The notes under the pieces are model-generated. The model ran no database searches. It saw only the letters and a program-made list of their open reading frames with translations, and was not told the origin of the DNA. 64,000 nucleotides of DNA from Andrena cerasifolii. Taxonomy: Eukaryota > Arthropoda > Insecta > Hymenoptera > Andrenidae. Of the stretch, positions 1 through 13,300 are shown piece after piece; positions within the stretch are counted from its first letter, which is position 1, and each line of letters opens with the position of its first letter. Location: contig NC_135123.1 in the NCBI RefSeq assembly GCF_050908995.1, forward strand, positions 5,208,001 through 5,272,000, read 5' to 3'. A program made the translations under genes and the position numbers.

Positions 1-1385
1 TCTATAATAAAAATATATTTTTCCAAGTCAAAAACGAAATTATTGGCAAAACTTTGAAAGCAACTTATTCATTTCTGTTATCGTTTATTTCATTTCACAA
101 TGTATTACATTATAAGCACACGACGATACTTCTTACGATAAAAAGAGACGGATAAAGAATTTTGAATTTTTCAATATGAGAGCAGAGAGATTTTGGTATT
201 TCATTTTTAAGTCACGAGTACCACTTTAAGGAAGATAGCACGTATTTCATTACAGAATAATTCAAGAATTCTGCGTGTGAAGAGTTACACAAGTTCCTTT
301 TAATATCACCCCTAATATTTGTTTATTAACTTTTTTAATATTGTACTTAACAGCAGATGGGTATTCTAAAAATTGCTATTAATTGCACAATAATGTGAGT
401 ACAAAAAGACGAGGGACCATGAATAATTAATATGGACTTGTTTTACATGCGAAAAATATGCACAAAATGCATAAATAAATAATGAAATTAATGCATTGGG
501 TAGAATTTAGATTAAAAAATTTTTAAAAAAATTTAAGTTATTCTTTCTTCGACCGAGTAAATAAAGCTTACTTTATGCGTAATATAAAGAGCACGTTCGA
601 TGAATTCTGACGTTAATCAGTAGAGAAACGCGGGCTGTTAATTTCGCGGCTCAAAATCGCCGCTTTATTTCCGTACTTATTCATTGTGCGCGTTCATGAA
701 AAATGAAGCATTCGTTTCGACAGGAAATGAAGCTATTCTGTAACTCTTCTAGGCGTGAAATTGGCTGCTGCACCTCTAATTAATTGGGCATGCAATGTTT
801 ATTCCACATAAATACAGCCCTCTCGTATTTCAAAATGCTAGTAATGACGCATTAATGATACGAAATGCTTTCAGATAAATCAGCTGTGTATAATTACATA
901 TCTGCATATCATCAATGATTTATATGTTTATCTTATGAGCGCTGAAACGTGCTTAATCGTCAGGATAAATAATATTACCTCGATTTGCTGGGACACGTTT
1001 CCGGTACAACTGAGTTACAAAAAAAGTATCAACATTATTGCAGGCTACGGAATAACATCACACAAGCTGTTGTTTGTAATCTCAGTGCTTGTACGCCTTC
1101 TCTAGAAAATTCTCTAGAACAATTAGAACCTTAACGAGAGCAATGTAAAGGATGTGTTAAACAGTACTCCCTTCGTTAATACCACTTCCGATTATTTATC
1201 TGCATGAACCGAACTAAGTTTTTATAGTACGAAATTACACACAGTTCTTCTCAAGTAGTATATGCATATTTCGATATTATTTTATACACGCCAGGCCCCC
1301 ATAACTCAGCACATCAAATAAATCTCTGATTTTTCATATTAGAAAAAATCTCAGAGGAATAAAAATCTAAAAGGAATATATTTTA
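1..1385. other. AT-rich non-coding stretch, probably Fur2 intron
   Basis: No open frame with a recognisable domain is visible on either strand. The stretch lies upstream of the first visible Fur2 exon and is best read as intron sequence of that gene, because the protease catalytic exons must lie further left. No repeats of note were seen. Confidence 0.5.
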
Positions 1386-1687
1386 AAAACTAAGGGTCTA
1401 GGATAAAATCTGACTACCCCACGCGACGCGGCAGACATTTTTCCTTCGGAAAGCATCAACAGAAGTGGTAAAACACGTTTTGTTTTCAATACAGAAGCGA
1501 AATAGTTTGGCAAAACGTGCGGCGCGGACAGTTGACTACCACTGTCGACGCCGCACGTTTTGTCAAACTATTTCGCTTCTGTATTGAAAACAAAAGGTGT
1601 TTTACCACTTCTGTTGATGCTTTCCGAAGGAAAATTGTCTGCCGCGTCGCGTGGAGTAGTCAGATTTTCTCCTAGACCCTTAGTTTT
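1386..1687. mobile_element. Foldback (hairpin) element, about 300 bp
   Basis: The left arm from about 1386 and the right arm ending about 1687 are reverse complements over roughly 140 bases with few mismatches. The outer ends pair CTAAGGGTCTAGG with CCTAGACCCTTAG. The inner ends pair AAACGTGCGGCG with CGCCGCACGTTT. The loop contains a smaller hairpin (ACAGT...ACTGT). This is the shape of a foldback MITE. The 70-residue open frame on its right arm is a by-product. Confidence 0.75.
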
Positions 1688-3160
1688 GGAAATAAATTTA
1701 AAAATATCTGCAAAAGTTCATAATGCACCAACTTATATCGTTGTATTCGAGAGGGTTTATATAATAATTTGACGCAACAAGCAACCGAATAACTATTACT
1801 GTTTTGACACAAAAGATGTTCAAAGTTGAAAATTTGCAGTGTTTTTTCAAAGTCGAATTTCTCAAAAACTGATAGTGATGGCGACAAACGGTTTGCGGAT
1901 TTGTTTTCAGCGCACAAAAATCTATAAGAAACGGCTATTGAATGTTACAGACCAAAATGGCTGTTGAACAGCGATATTTCTTATTTTATTTTTGTTATTA
2001 AGCTTTTGAAATCTCATATGAGGTTTATTTCTCTAAATTTTTAGATTACAATTTTTCAAAAAGCTGAGTATGCTGATGGTAGTATTTTTACACACGACAC
2101 CTGACACAATGATTCGAACTCGTAGTTATTTTATCGAATCGACAAATTATTATTTAAAGATGGATACGTGTTTTAATGCACTCAACTAATAAGAATATTG
2201 AACAGTGCAAAATGTAGCATGCATACTTGTTTTATGAAACTGTAGAATTACTATATTCCTCCATCGTCGCAATATCTGGCTTTAAGGCATGTGTTATCTG
2301 GGATCTATAATTCAATAATGTACGATGGAATGCACGCAATGAAACGTAGGTATGCCACTAACAGAGTAATCGCTTTAGTGATGGGCTTAGTGACGCTTCG
2401 AATCACTTCGATTCTATACCAGTCTCAAATTGTTTCGAATAATATTCGGATCCCAAAAATCCGCGCAATCTTGACGAATCTTTAGTTTCTCGTTCGAGAT
2501 ACGACAAGTTGGCAATAGAAAATATTCTTAGACACTTAACATATTGCAAAACAGACCATCGAGATTTTCAAAATTTCCTGTGAAGTGATTTTTCGAACTT
2601 AATTTGAACTTTCTACAGCCACCATTGAATCGCTTATTTGGCAATTTTCAAGCATACGTATAACAAAAGATAAACCGTTGATGCCGATTAAGATGTTACA
2701 CTTACTTAGAGACTCGAAAAAGAGACAAACTCAGTAACTTATTTGGAAAGAAATACAAATAGAAATCATACCAAATTTTTCCCACTAAAAAATATATTTG
2801 TTAATTAGATTTGTCATAATTTTACTCGAATAATAATAATCGGGGTGTTGTCCAGTGGACACTGTTGATCCGCTGCGATGCGATACCGAAAATCGAGGTG
2901 GTTTAAATAATTGATTAAAAATAATCGCGACGTTTTCCACTTTTCAATATTGCATTTTCTTATAAAATGTCGACCGTTTCAAGAACAAACATGTTTCCAT
3001 TGAACAAATCGTAGTGTGTAATTATCAAAAAAATTAGGATTGGAATTTAAAAATCTAACGAGTAAAAGTTATGAGTAAATATTCATTTTGGGGGGAAAAA
3101 ATGGTACAATATCCACTTCTCCCTTGGCGAAAAAAAAATCCTTTTCTTCGGGACTTTTGG
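1688..3160. other. Non-coding intron-like sequence
   Basis: AT-rich sequence with no frame that resembles a protein family. It lies between two transposable elements upstream of the first visible Fur2 exon. I see no structured repeat in it. Confidence 0.4.
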
Positions 3161-4051
3161 TAGGGGAAGGTGGGGTAAAACGGAACCCTTAACTTTGGAG
3201 GGTGATAACTTAAAATCGGGAGGAGAAAAAGACACGAGACTTCAACAGGAGTCTTCAGTGGACCTTAGACTATAAGAAAATCAAAGTCATTGTTAAGAAA
3301 AATCTTTGGGAGCGACGGAAAATGAAATTTACCGGAGGTATTGAAATCTTCGCCTCGCTCAAATGGTGGGGTAAGACGGAACACCCACTCGAAGACCGTG
3401 TAAACGTACAAAATCTTTATTTTTATGATTTAAAATGTATTCATTTATGTTAAAATCTATAAATATATGTTTTAGGTATAACTATTGCAAATAAAATATA
3501 ACAAAAATATAAATTATACATATAAGAGAAAATATTTTATTAGATAACATGAAAATTACGGAAAATAATCAAATATAAATATAATATCGTAAAAGAAGGA
3601 TAGATTAATACAGTTTGTTTATTATTTTATGAACAAAAATCACATACAAATGTATCATCTTCCTTTTCAGCACTGGTGCAGGCCTCATGTGCCCACCCTT
3701 TACATGCAATCAATTTAGTAAACATTTAATATTTACACTTCAGCGTGTGGTAAAGAACTTTTTATATAGTCAAAATCTAGCGTAAGGACTATAGAATCCA
3801 ACGATGTACTTGCCGTTATTAATTTTCCAAATCCAAGTACTGAAAAGTGGTCGAAAGTCCAACGCAATATTGAAACGTCGATACCGGAAATTTTTCCAAC
3901 TCTCTTAATGGAAAAATAACGCGTGCAGGGGTCTATGGTCTACCACAAAACGCTATGAGGACCCTTTGGTTCCATGTCACGCGATACCAACTCATTCGCA
4001 GCTCGTATCTAACAGAAACATTGGTGTTCCGTTTTACCCCACTTTCCCCTA
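3161..4051. mobile_element. TAGGG-ended inverted-repeat element, 891 bp
   Basis: It begins TAGGGGAAGGTGGGGTAAAA and ends with the near reverse complement TTTTACCCCACTTTCCCCTA. A second partial internal copy of the end (GGTGGGGTAAGACGGAAC) occurs near 3366. There is no coding capacity. Elements at 19761, 29408 and 33284 have related ends, so this is a dispersed non-autonomous family. It ends only 78 bases before the first visible Fur2 exon, inside the intron. Confidence 0.75.
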
Positions 4052-4128
4052 CATGTAACCTCTTGTAATGCGAGTAACCGACCCAACAGTGAGGTGGAGC
4101 TGTAGAACGAAGAGTTGTTACTTATCAG

Positions 4129-4332
4129 AAGTTTGCAATTACAGTACGTGCGTGAGTCGATGCCCGCCAAGGAGCTTCCCCAATCAGGGTGGCGTTTGCT
4201 GGCCTTGCCACGAGTCCTGCGAAATTTGTGCCGGGGCTGGTCAGGACTCTTGCCTTTCCTGCGCGCCTGCTCATCTCCGAGTCACCGATTTAGCAGTGTG
4301 CCTGCAACAGTGCCCGGAGGGATATTACGAGA
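4129..4332 (+). CDS. Fur2: Fur2 exon: first furin repeat in window
   Basis: The acceptor is ...TTATCAG at 4128 and the donor is A|GTAAGT after 4332. Both are phase 1, so the exon is symmetric. It encodes the motif CWPCHESCEICAGAGQDSC followed by LSC, a typical furin repeat. The start was chosen because phase 1 matches the neighbouring introns; an alternative acceptor at 4144 is possible. Confidence 0.8.
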
Positions 4333-7300
4333 GTAAGTGTAAAAGATTCTGTTAACACCAATCAGGGTTGAAAGCTACCAATCAGGGTTGCACAGAGTAT
4401 GTCACGAAATTGGGACGTGACGTATTCCCTACTTCGTCGAAGATAACAGAATGGTAGGATTCTATAATCATTTGGCTGGGAATTTTGATTTTGAGGATTC
4501 TATAATTATTTGGCTGGGAATTTTGATTTTAAGGGTTCTATAATTATTTGGCTGGGAATTTTGATTTTAAGGGTTCTATAATTATTTGGCTGGGAATTTT
4601 AATTTTGAGGATTCTATAATTATTTGGCTGGTAATTTTACTCGAGAGAACTATTCCTTCCTAGTGCTTCTTATTTTTCATAAATACACCAACCAGCGAAA
4701 TAGAGTTGCACTTTTTTTTTAACCACAATAAATTCATGATCCTCAAATGAAGTCTCTCCATCTTTTTACACTTGTTTATCCTAAACAATTTCTTCCATTC
4801 AACGCGAAATAAAGGGAATTAATCTCGTAAGGAACATCGCTGCGTCCAGTTACCGTTGATTTTTTTGTTCTACACGAAGCACCTGTATATTTTCAGATAC
4901 AGAGAACAGTACATGTGTACCATGCGAGGCGAATTGCGCCAGTTGCCAAGATAGGCCGGATAAATGCACCAGCTGCGAGCATCACCTGGTTATGTATGAA
5001 AACAAGTGTTACGCGGCTTGTCCTCTCTCTACCTACGAGACACAAGATTACAACTGCGCCCCGTGCCACTCTACGTGCGAAACTTGCAACGGCACCTCGC
5101 AGGATCAATGTATCTCCTGTCGGCCTGGATTGTTTTCCCTGAACGGTGCGTATTCGTCCGAACACTAATTTTTTTTTAAAAAGGATGCTAAACTCAGGGC
5201 TCGATCTAGGAAGGGTTGCAAACACAGTAACTGCCCAGAGCAGCAAATTTGGCAGAAAGAGAAAAATTAAAATCAATAACAACCGATAAAAAAGTAGGTG
5301 AAGCGGCAAAAAGTAGATAATACATGTTTGAATTTAGTAGTAAACTCATAAATTGTGTTTTAATCACCCATGTAATTAAATACTATTCAGCAAAAAATAG
5401 TGTCGACCAGTATAGACTCGCTATATTCTCCCTTTTAACTCGCTCAAAAGTCTAAAAACTTTCGAAGGACTAACTAAAAAAGTTTCGTCACCCACTGACG
5501 ACTCCTAGGGCGCGTCTGCGCTTGAATACACACTATAGCCGAAAACGGAAGAGAGGCACTGCTCATAGTAGTGCAAGCTGATAGTTTGGCTCTGTGACAC
5601 TGTAAAAGGGGTTCCGATATACTCAATTGAACAAAGTGCTGGTTCATCAAGGTGCTTGGTCTGGTTCAACCTACCGTCGGTCTTTGGCTGACAGGGGCGC
5701 AAACCCTTGCCTTTCAAACAAATCGGAAGACCTTAGCACCGCGGCATAAGCAGTGGCCAACACCACCCTTGTGCACAGTGTTTTGAAGTAGATATGGATA
5801 TGTATTCCATTAGCTTCTATACTGTGCATCACAGAATATATTTAGGTCTTTGCAGGGCACAGAGGGGCATACCTCAAACTCCAGATTGCACCCGTATTTG
5901 TCTCACTCACTTGTTTCTTTAAGGGGTAAAACCACTCTAGAGACAGAAAAAAAGACCTAAATTTGACAATTTATTTTGGGAGTATGACAAACGGAATAGA
6001 GTTCCTTTTCAGAGGGATTATTTAATACATATTGAAGTACGAAAAACAATTTTTTTATTGTCATTTTTATACAAAATGGTGGCCGGGATAGAGCCCGTCG
6101 TCGAAAACAGTTTTTTTTTTAAAAAAACACACCGCCACGGGAGGACGGATTTCTCGGCATGTACGAGTCCTGGAACAAAAAACAAAAAACAATTATAATC
6201 CATATACAATTGGCTTTTGAAGTACGTAGGGATTTTTTTTAATCAATTTTTGTGGAAGTGGTGCACTTTTTAAGAAATGAATCGATTTTTGCCCTAAAAA
6301 TGAGCATTAAATTATTTATAAAAGAAAAAGTTTAGATTCAATCAAAAAACGGCTACGCACTTCCAATGAGAATATTGTTGTGAAGCTACTGTAAAAATTT
6401 CAAATCGATCCATGCAATAGTCTCCGAGAAATCCGTCATCCCAGTTTGAAAAAAGTGGTTTCGTGAAAAACGCGTTTAAAGTTTTATGAACACTTTAATC
6501 CTTGAAATTTTTGTTTACCCCAATCTGCGATGCCTGCGCCATACATTTGGCCATCCAGGTCGAGGTTCGTCTCCTCCTCTTCCTTCCTAGATGCGTTTAA
6601 GGATATTCGGGCCTTTTTTGCGGCATCGCTAAGCGATCTCTCGGAAAAGTCGATGCGGCGCTCGTCAGTTTCCACGCAGAAGTTATAACAGTTCGGCCCA
6701 ATTGTCATACCCAAATTCTGCACGAGCCTCGTGACAGTTGATAGGCCGTCATTATATACGCCTGCACTAATACAAACTGCCTATGGCGTTAAAGCTCTCT
6801 TTGCTATTTTGCGTAAAGCTATACTGACTCACACTGTTTTTAGCGTAATTGTTACGTGTATATACTGCTGGTTCAGTAACAACGCTTGATTTTGACCAAT
6901 AATATTTATTATAAATGACCGTTACTATGGTCGAAATATATGTAAAATGTATTTAAAGAATATGTATTACAAATGTGTTTACAAAACGTGTATGGCCGTT
7001 TCCAAGGCCGACAAGAGCCGAGAACCTTTTCTTATTTTGCTGGTTTGAGTTCTGCTCTTCCTTCGCCGCGTACCCTCTAACGAAACCTCGGTTTTCCCCA
7101 CCACCTGGTCTGCTACGGAGGTCCGTTCAGGGCGGAAATATTTGCGTTCCAATCAGTGTCCTTAAGGTGACACGTTGGGCGTTTTCCTGGATTTTACCAA
7201 TACTCCGCCCACCGTTCCAAATGAACAAAATGCAGTGGGAGACACCGTACCAAGACCCCGAGACAGGCCCCAAGGTCCCGCGGCAGGAACGACCCTCACG

Positions 7301-10300
7301 TGCGCGACCTGTCCAGGGGGTTTATGATGCGGCAATCACTATTGAGTGCCAGGAGAAACTCCAAGACCCGGCATACCTGGGATTTGGAGCTTTCCCCTGT
7401 TTATGATGCCAGATGTTTAACAGCTGCAAAAGTCGCGCTAATGAAAATTTAAGTTCAAAAATAGCGAAGAGAGCACGTCCGCATCATAAACCCCGTCGCC
7501 TTTCGAATCCTTAACACACACATACACGTTTGTTATAGTATTAGCGTACACTGGTGACCTCACGAGGAACCCTAAGAACCGTTTGCTTTGTAGTTAATAG
7601 TTTAACTTACTATTTCGAAAGGTAAAAGTAGTACAAAGGCGAGGAATCACAACGCGCCGCGTGCCTGCTCAGCGCGCGCTCTGAGGCGCTGCGGCAAAAT
7701 CGGTAACTGAACCTTTTAACATTTGTTTCCCACTATTAATCAAATGGCATGTTGTTTTTATGCCCCTAAAGTATCGTTTAAGCAAAAAAAATCGATTTTT
7801 TTAAAATCCTACAGTGGTTTTACCCCTTAAAAAGAGAAAATAAAATCTGTTAAAACTAAACACAGACATCAGTGTAACACAGCGCCCACCCACGAGAGAA
7901 GGGTGAGAAAATGAACCTACAGTGACAAAGAAAGACAATTAAGTTGGGTTCGCCATGCAACAGATAGAGGTGGTCTCACAGTGACAGACGCTCCTGTCGA
8001 AATCCAACAAGCTTCCCCATATATCTGAAAAGAGCCAGGCAGATAGCGACACTGTGAATGAGGAGCTGGCTCCTAACGCAATTCACTGGGAAGTAACACT
8101 GAGGGGCCTAAATAAGTTGGTCCAAGTACAGTGTCCAAACACTGTGCTGAATCTTTCCCCAAACTGTCGACGCTCAACTCGACTTAGATGTCACCTTTGT
8201 CCTGCGCTTCTTTTACCTTTTCCACCGATTGCACAAGATATTCTACAACGATCGAGTAATTACCCTACAATTTATAGGAACTTGCCGAGCGTCCTGTCCA
8301 GCCGGATACGGTGCTGACAAGAAGCGTCGAGAATGCGTACCCTGCCCGCCAGGGTGTGCGACCTGCGCGACGGCAACTTGCACGGGCTGCATCGAAGGAT
8401 GGAGCCTGAACAAAGAGGGCCTGTGCGCTCCAGAATACCGTGATCGCTGCGATACCTCCGAGTATTATGACAACGAGCACTGTAAAACCTGCCATACCTC
8501 CTGCAAGACTTGTTCCGGCCCTACCGAAGATCACTGCATATCCTGTACGAACTCGTTGCTCCTGCAGAGGAATCGTTGCGTCTACCAGTGCGACGACGGC
8601 TACTACTCCATGGCACAACCTTCCAGGCCTGTTTGCGTGCCTTGTCTGCATACTTGCCAGACGTGCGTCTCTCGATTGAATTGCACCGCCTGCCAGGATG
8701 GGCTGCAACTGCAAAGTGGGGAATGTAGATCCTCCTGCGCTCAAGGGTGAGTTCATTTCTTAAGCAACCTGTCGATGGCACTTGGAGACTCTCCAGCAAG
8801 AAGGGGCAGCTCCAAATGTACTAACTTCTAGATAGCTAAGAAGAACAAGTGTTGACGAATTATTTTTAGGTGTATATATATTCAAAGTATTTCAACCACT
8901 TGAAATCTATGCGTTAACGCGGCATTTAGCAGTATTTAGTAATAGTTTGGTAAACTATTTAATACAATTCTGCTTAGTAACAGAAATATCTTTTCTCTGT
9001 GGCAGGAGGAATTTTCGAAATTTGGAGTTGCCCTCTATTTGAACAAAAGTGTATTAAAATCGTTTTTTCTCGGGTAAATAATTACATTAAACGCTATTTT
9101 TAAGTTATTAAACTATGTATTAGTACATACATGGAAACATCAGTCTACACCAGGGTTTCCCAAACTTTTTCTGCAATGGAACACTTCGCAAACCCGGAAG
9201 TTTTAACTGAACACTTAGCTTATTTTTGGGGTTGGGTAATTCCTACTTAGTAGAAGATCTTTAAATGTGTTGCAGTGTATAAAACCTTTCCAAATTGTCG
9301 CGGAACACCTATTCAGGCTCAGCGGAACACTGGTGCTCTGCGGAACATAGTTTGGGAAACCCTGGTCTACGCAGTTTTATTTTAGAAATATTATAGTGGT
9401 GCTTATTAAATCATGATATAGTCGCGAAGTTCATCTGCTTGAGCATCGTCATTTGTACAAGAAAAAGAAACTACAAAATAATTTTCACCTCCAATTAACT
9501 CGCAGTTAATTTTTTTTTACATTCAGTGCTACTTATAATTGAATTCAGCTAATTATGGAGCTGTATCCTTTTTGCAGCAAAGTCTTCAATTCCTTTGCCA
9601 TCTCTGTTATTTTTCGAAATAAACTAAATGTAGTAGGTACCATCTAATCGATTTACGAAGCCCGTCCCTTTTTAAGGTGTTATAAAACAAAACTAATCTA
9701 TTATGATCGAGGGAGTAAAAGCTTCGAGAAGGATCTTTATTGGTCAGAACTTTCAGTTTTCAGTTTTTAGAGCTCAGTAGTTTATAAGCCTTTTATTAAA
9801 GTATATATGTAGGTAGAATATTGTAGGATTTGGAAAATCATGGTCAGGTATATTTACACTTTTCATGTTGATACATATTTCTTTAAACATATCTCGTACA
9901 GACAAAAATTTAGCCAGTGTGAAATTAACTGGACTCTCGTGAGTAAATCTTGAAAGCTATATTAGCTCATCGGCGAGCTGAGATACATTTGCAAGGACGA
10001 GCGAAGTATGCTATGGCGTGATTACCGAAAGTAATGACGGTAATAATTCAACAAATGGTTAACTTTATCTCTGTTATAGATGTCTGCTTTTGGCGGACGT
10101 CCAAAACGCAGTCAGTCACGCCTTAAAATTACAATTTATCACGATTCAATAGTCATAATTTAAAATTACAATCTACACCTATAAAGAGATATAACTTGCC
10201 ACTTGCAAGTACTTACTCATAAGCTGCTGCCGTATTGCGGATTTTCCGCCAATTCAACATTTAATCATATTAATTATATAATAATAATGCTAATAATAAT

Positions 10301-13300
10301 TTAATAATAACTTAATAACAATTTGATAACAATTTGATAACAATTTAATAACAATTTAATAACAGTTTAACAACAGTTTGACAACAGTTTAACAACAGTT
10401 TGACAACAGTTTAACAACAGTTTGACAACAGTTTAACAACAGTTTGACAACAGTTTGACAACAGTTTGACAACAGTTTGACAACAGTTTGACAACAGTTT
10501 GACAACAGTTTGACAACAGTTTGACAACAGTTTGACAACAGTTTGACAACAGTTTGACAACAGTTTGACAACAGTTTGACAACAGTTTGACAACAGTTTA
10601 ACAACAGTTTGACAACAGTTTGACAACAGTTTAACAACAGTTTGACAACAGTTTAACAACAGTTTGACAACAGTTTAACAACAGTTTGACAACAGTTTGA
10701 CAACAGTTTAACAACAGTTTGACAACAGTTTAACAACAGTTTGACAACAGTTTGACAACAGTTTGACAACAGTTTGACAACAGTTTGACAACAGTTTGAC
10801 AACAGTTTGACAACAGTTTAACAACAGTTTGACAACAGTTTAACAACAGTTTAATAACAATTTAATAACAATTTAATAACAATTTAATAACAATTTAATA
10901 ACACTTCAATAACAATTTAATAACAATTTAATAATATTAATATAATACACAATTATAACAATATTAATATAATTAAATATTAATTCATGGTACAACCGAA
11001 AAGACGATTCCTCGCACAAAAATAAATAAATTTTGAAGATTCATCGGATACTCCTTCACACTTGAATTTCGACGACACAAAGGAACACAAAGTTGTTTTT
11101 GTATCATATTTTTTTTATATCATACACCTGCCCTTATGCAAATATCGTTACATTATACAAGGATTAAAAATTATGTACATAGATCCATTTAAAAAAAAAA
11201 CACTGCTACCTCGTTAGTTCCGTAAAAAAAGTTATCCCGGTGGGAAAAGATTCTATTCATTACGTTGTCCCTTTGAAACCATCTAAAGTGTATCCTACAC
11301 GTTTTTCTGTATATTCAAATTCAAAGGATATATTCAAATATCCTCTTTTACACGACCCATTCATTTAGGACACCGTAAGCTGATGAAGAGCAAGGGAAAG
11401 TATCACACACTAATCGAAATTAAATTGTACTTTATGCGCAGGTATTACAGCGATAGGGGTCAGTGTGCCAAGTGTTATCTGTCATGTAAAACGTGTTCCG
11501 GGCCTAGAAGAGACCAGTGTGTCACTTGTCCTCGTGGCTGGCAGCTAGCAGCCGGAGAGTGTCATCCGGAATGTCCAGAAGGATTCTTCAAATCCAATTT
11601 CGGCTGCCAGAAATGCCACCACTATTGTCGCACTTGCAAAGGTAAGGTAAACGTTGCGTCTCAGACCTTGAAGGCACCACACGTTTCTAACACGCAAATG
11701 CATCGCAGGTGAAGGTCCACTGGAATGCACTTCCTGCCCACCACACTCTATGCTAGAAGGTGGTTTATGCATGGAGTGCCTTGGCGCGCAATATTATGAT
11801 CCTCTGACGCAGCTCTGCAAGAATTGCCACGCTGATTGCCGAAGATGCACCGGCCCTGGGAAGTTCAGTTGCGCTGCCTGCTCGCCGCCATTACATCTGG
11901 ACAAGTTAAACAATCAGTGCGTACCCTGTTGCACGGGCAATGAGAAAGGATCACTGACTGAGGAGTGCTGCCTCTGCGATCCAGAAACTGGTAAGGATGG
12001 CAATCATGAGTTGTTTGATGCGCAAAACTGTGGCGAAGATTCGGGCTTTCGGTAGGGGGGGTTCAGTAGGAACCAAAAAGCAAGGAAGTGGGTAAGTAAC
12101 GAAAGAGAAAGAAGGTCAGAGGTTTACAGAAAAGGGATAAGAAAGAGAAGAAGAGAAGAAGAGAAAGTACCCACAAGTATAAAGTACAGCAGAAGTCTGT
12201 GGGGATATAGCAGAAGTACTTGAATTTTGTCATTTAGATATCTGAAGTTACAAACAAATCGGCGTGGTCAACATTTGAATTATTCAAATTCTTTTTGAAG
12301 TCTTGAGAAATTATAAACATATATTTGTAAAAGTGTAATATACATTTTACAATTATAGAGTTTCCGTGAATATATCTTTTCCGTTCTGACAATGCTAGGT
12401 GGCTGCAGGAACAGCTCACCGGCTGGAAAAAGAAGGGTGCCAGGAACAGAGTTTGCAGCAGCTGACACGGCCATTTCAGAAATATACGCAAATTACGAAG
12501 GAACGACTGATAAAAATGATTCAGCGTCACTGGCAATAACAGCGACTACAACCATAGCTGTTGCCATTTGTTTGGTGTCCGTTGCTTTATTTGCAACTAT
12601 ATTCATCGCGCTTCAGGTATGTATCCCGTTTTAAACAACCATATTACAAGCACTGTCTTATCAAACATCAGGATTAACTTAATTCGAACCTTCATACTGA
12701 AAGACCAGTGCAAGAAACTGCCAGTAAAGAATACAGAATGTATTTTTATGTGACTTATAAACTGACGGATTTAGATCAACGCTATAAAAAGTATCTCCAC
12801 ACCTACCCAGCATATGCTCCCATGATTCTTCCTCCCTCTCACATATCCCACATTCCCCCCAACTTATTGCCCATTCTGAATTTTGCCACCCCTACCAAAC
12901 TTTTGTCCCTCTTCATCCTCCTCAAATAGTTTGACACCCTCAGGGACGGTATTATCGCAGCAACTCTATACCATTTGTTAAATCCAAGATTATTTTTATC
13001 TCATGTCCCTGAACCCGTATTCCTTTCCTGAAATTCCTCCCTTATTTCTCAACCTTCTTCTGCACATTTTTTTACTTCCTCCGGGGAATGCCACTTTTAT
13101 TCATAAAGTCTCCTCCCCTTTCCATTCCGTCATCCCCTGTCAGCAATCGCTCGCTAAATCACCCTCCTCCACCGCCACCGCCACCGCCCTCCCTCGCCCA
13201 GTAGTTAAATGAAATATTTGTTTTTATGTACACAGACGATGTCGGGAAGAAGAGAAGCGAATAAGGGTTACACGCAGCTGGCTGTGAGGGTGGAGCCCCC

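Larger units (their letters stand above)
5146..8277 (+). other. Fur2 intron carrying a 1.9-kb transposon
   Basis: A 3.1-kb phase-1 intron. About 60 percent of it is the TTAAGGGG-ended element at 5919-7830. The flanks 5146-5918 and 7831-8277 show no coding signal. Confidence 0.7.
8747..11441 (+). other. Fur2 intron with hAT element and 11-bp minisatellite
   Basis: A 2.7-kb phase-2 intron. It contains the hAT-type element at 9151-9364 and the long 11-bp tandem array at about 10300-10925. The segment 9373-10290 has no other recognisable feature. Confidence 0.7.

Noticed and set aside
4456..4640. CRISPR-like array
   Set aside because: The 38-bp units are directly adjacent without spacers and the genome is eukaryotic. 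It is a minisatellite.
8265..8756. 163-codon minus-strand frame
   Set aside because: It is antisense to the Fur2 cysteine-rich exon and has no family features.
10389..10659. Minus-strand frames repeating NCCQTVVKLLS
   Set aside because: They are translations of the 11-bp minisatellite. The period of 33 bases makes an endless open frame with no coding meaning.
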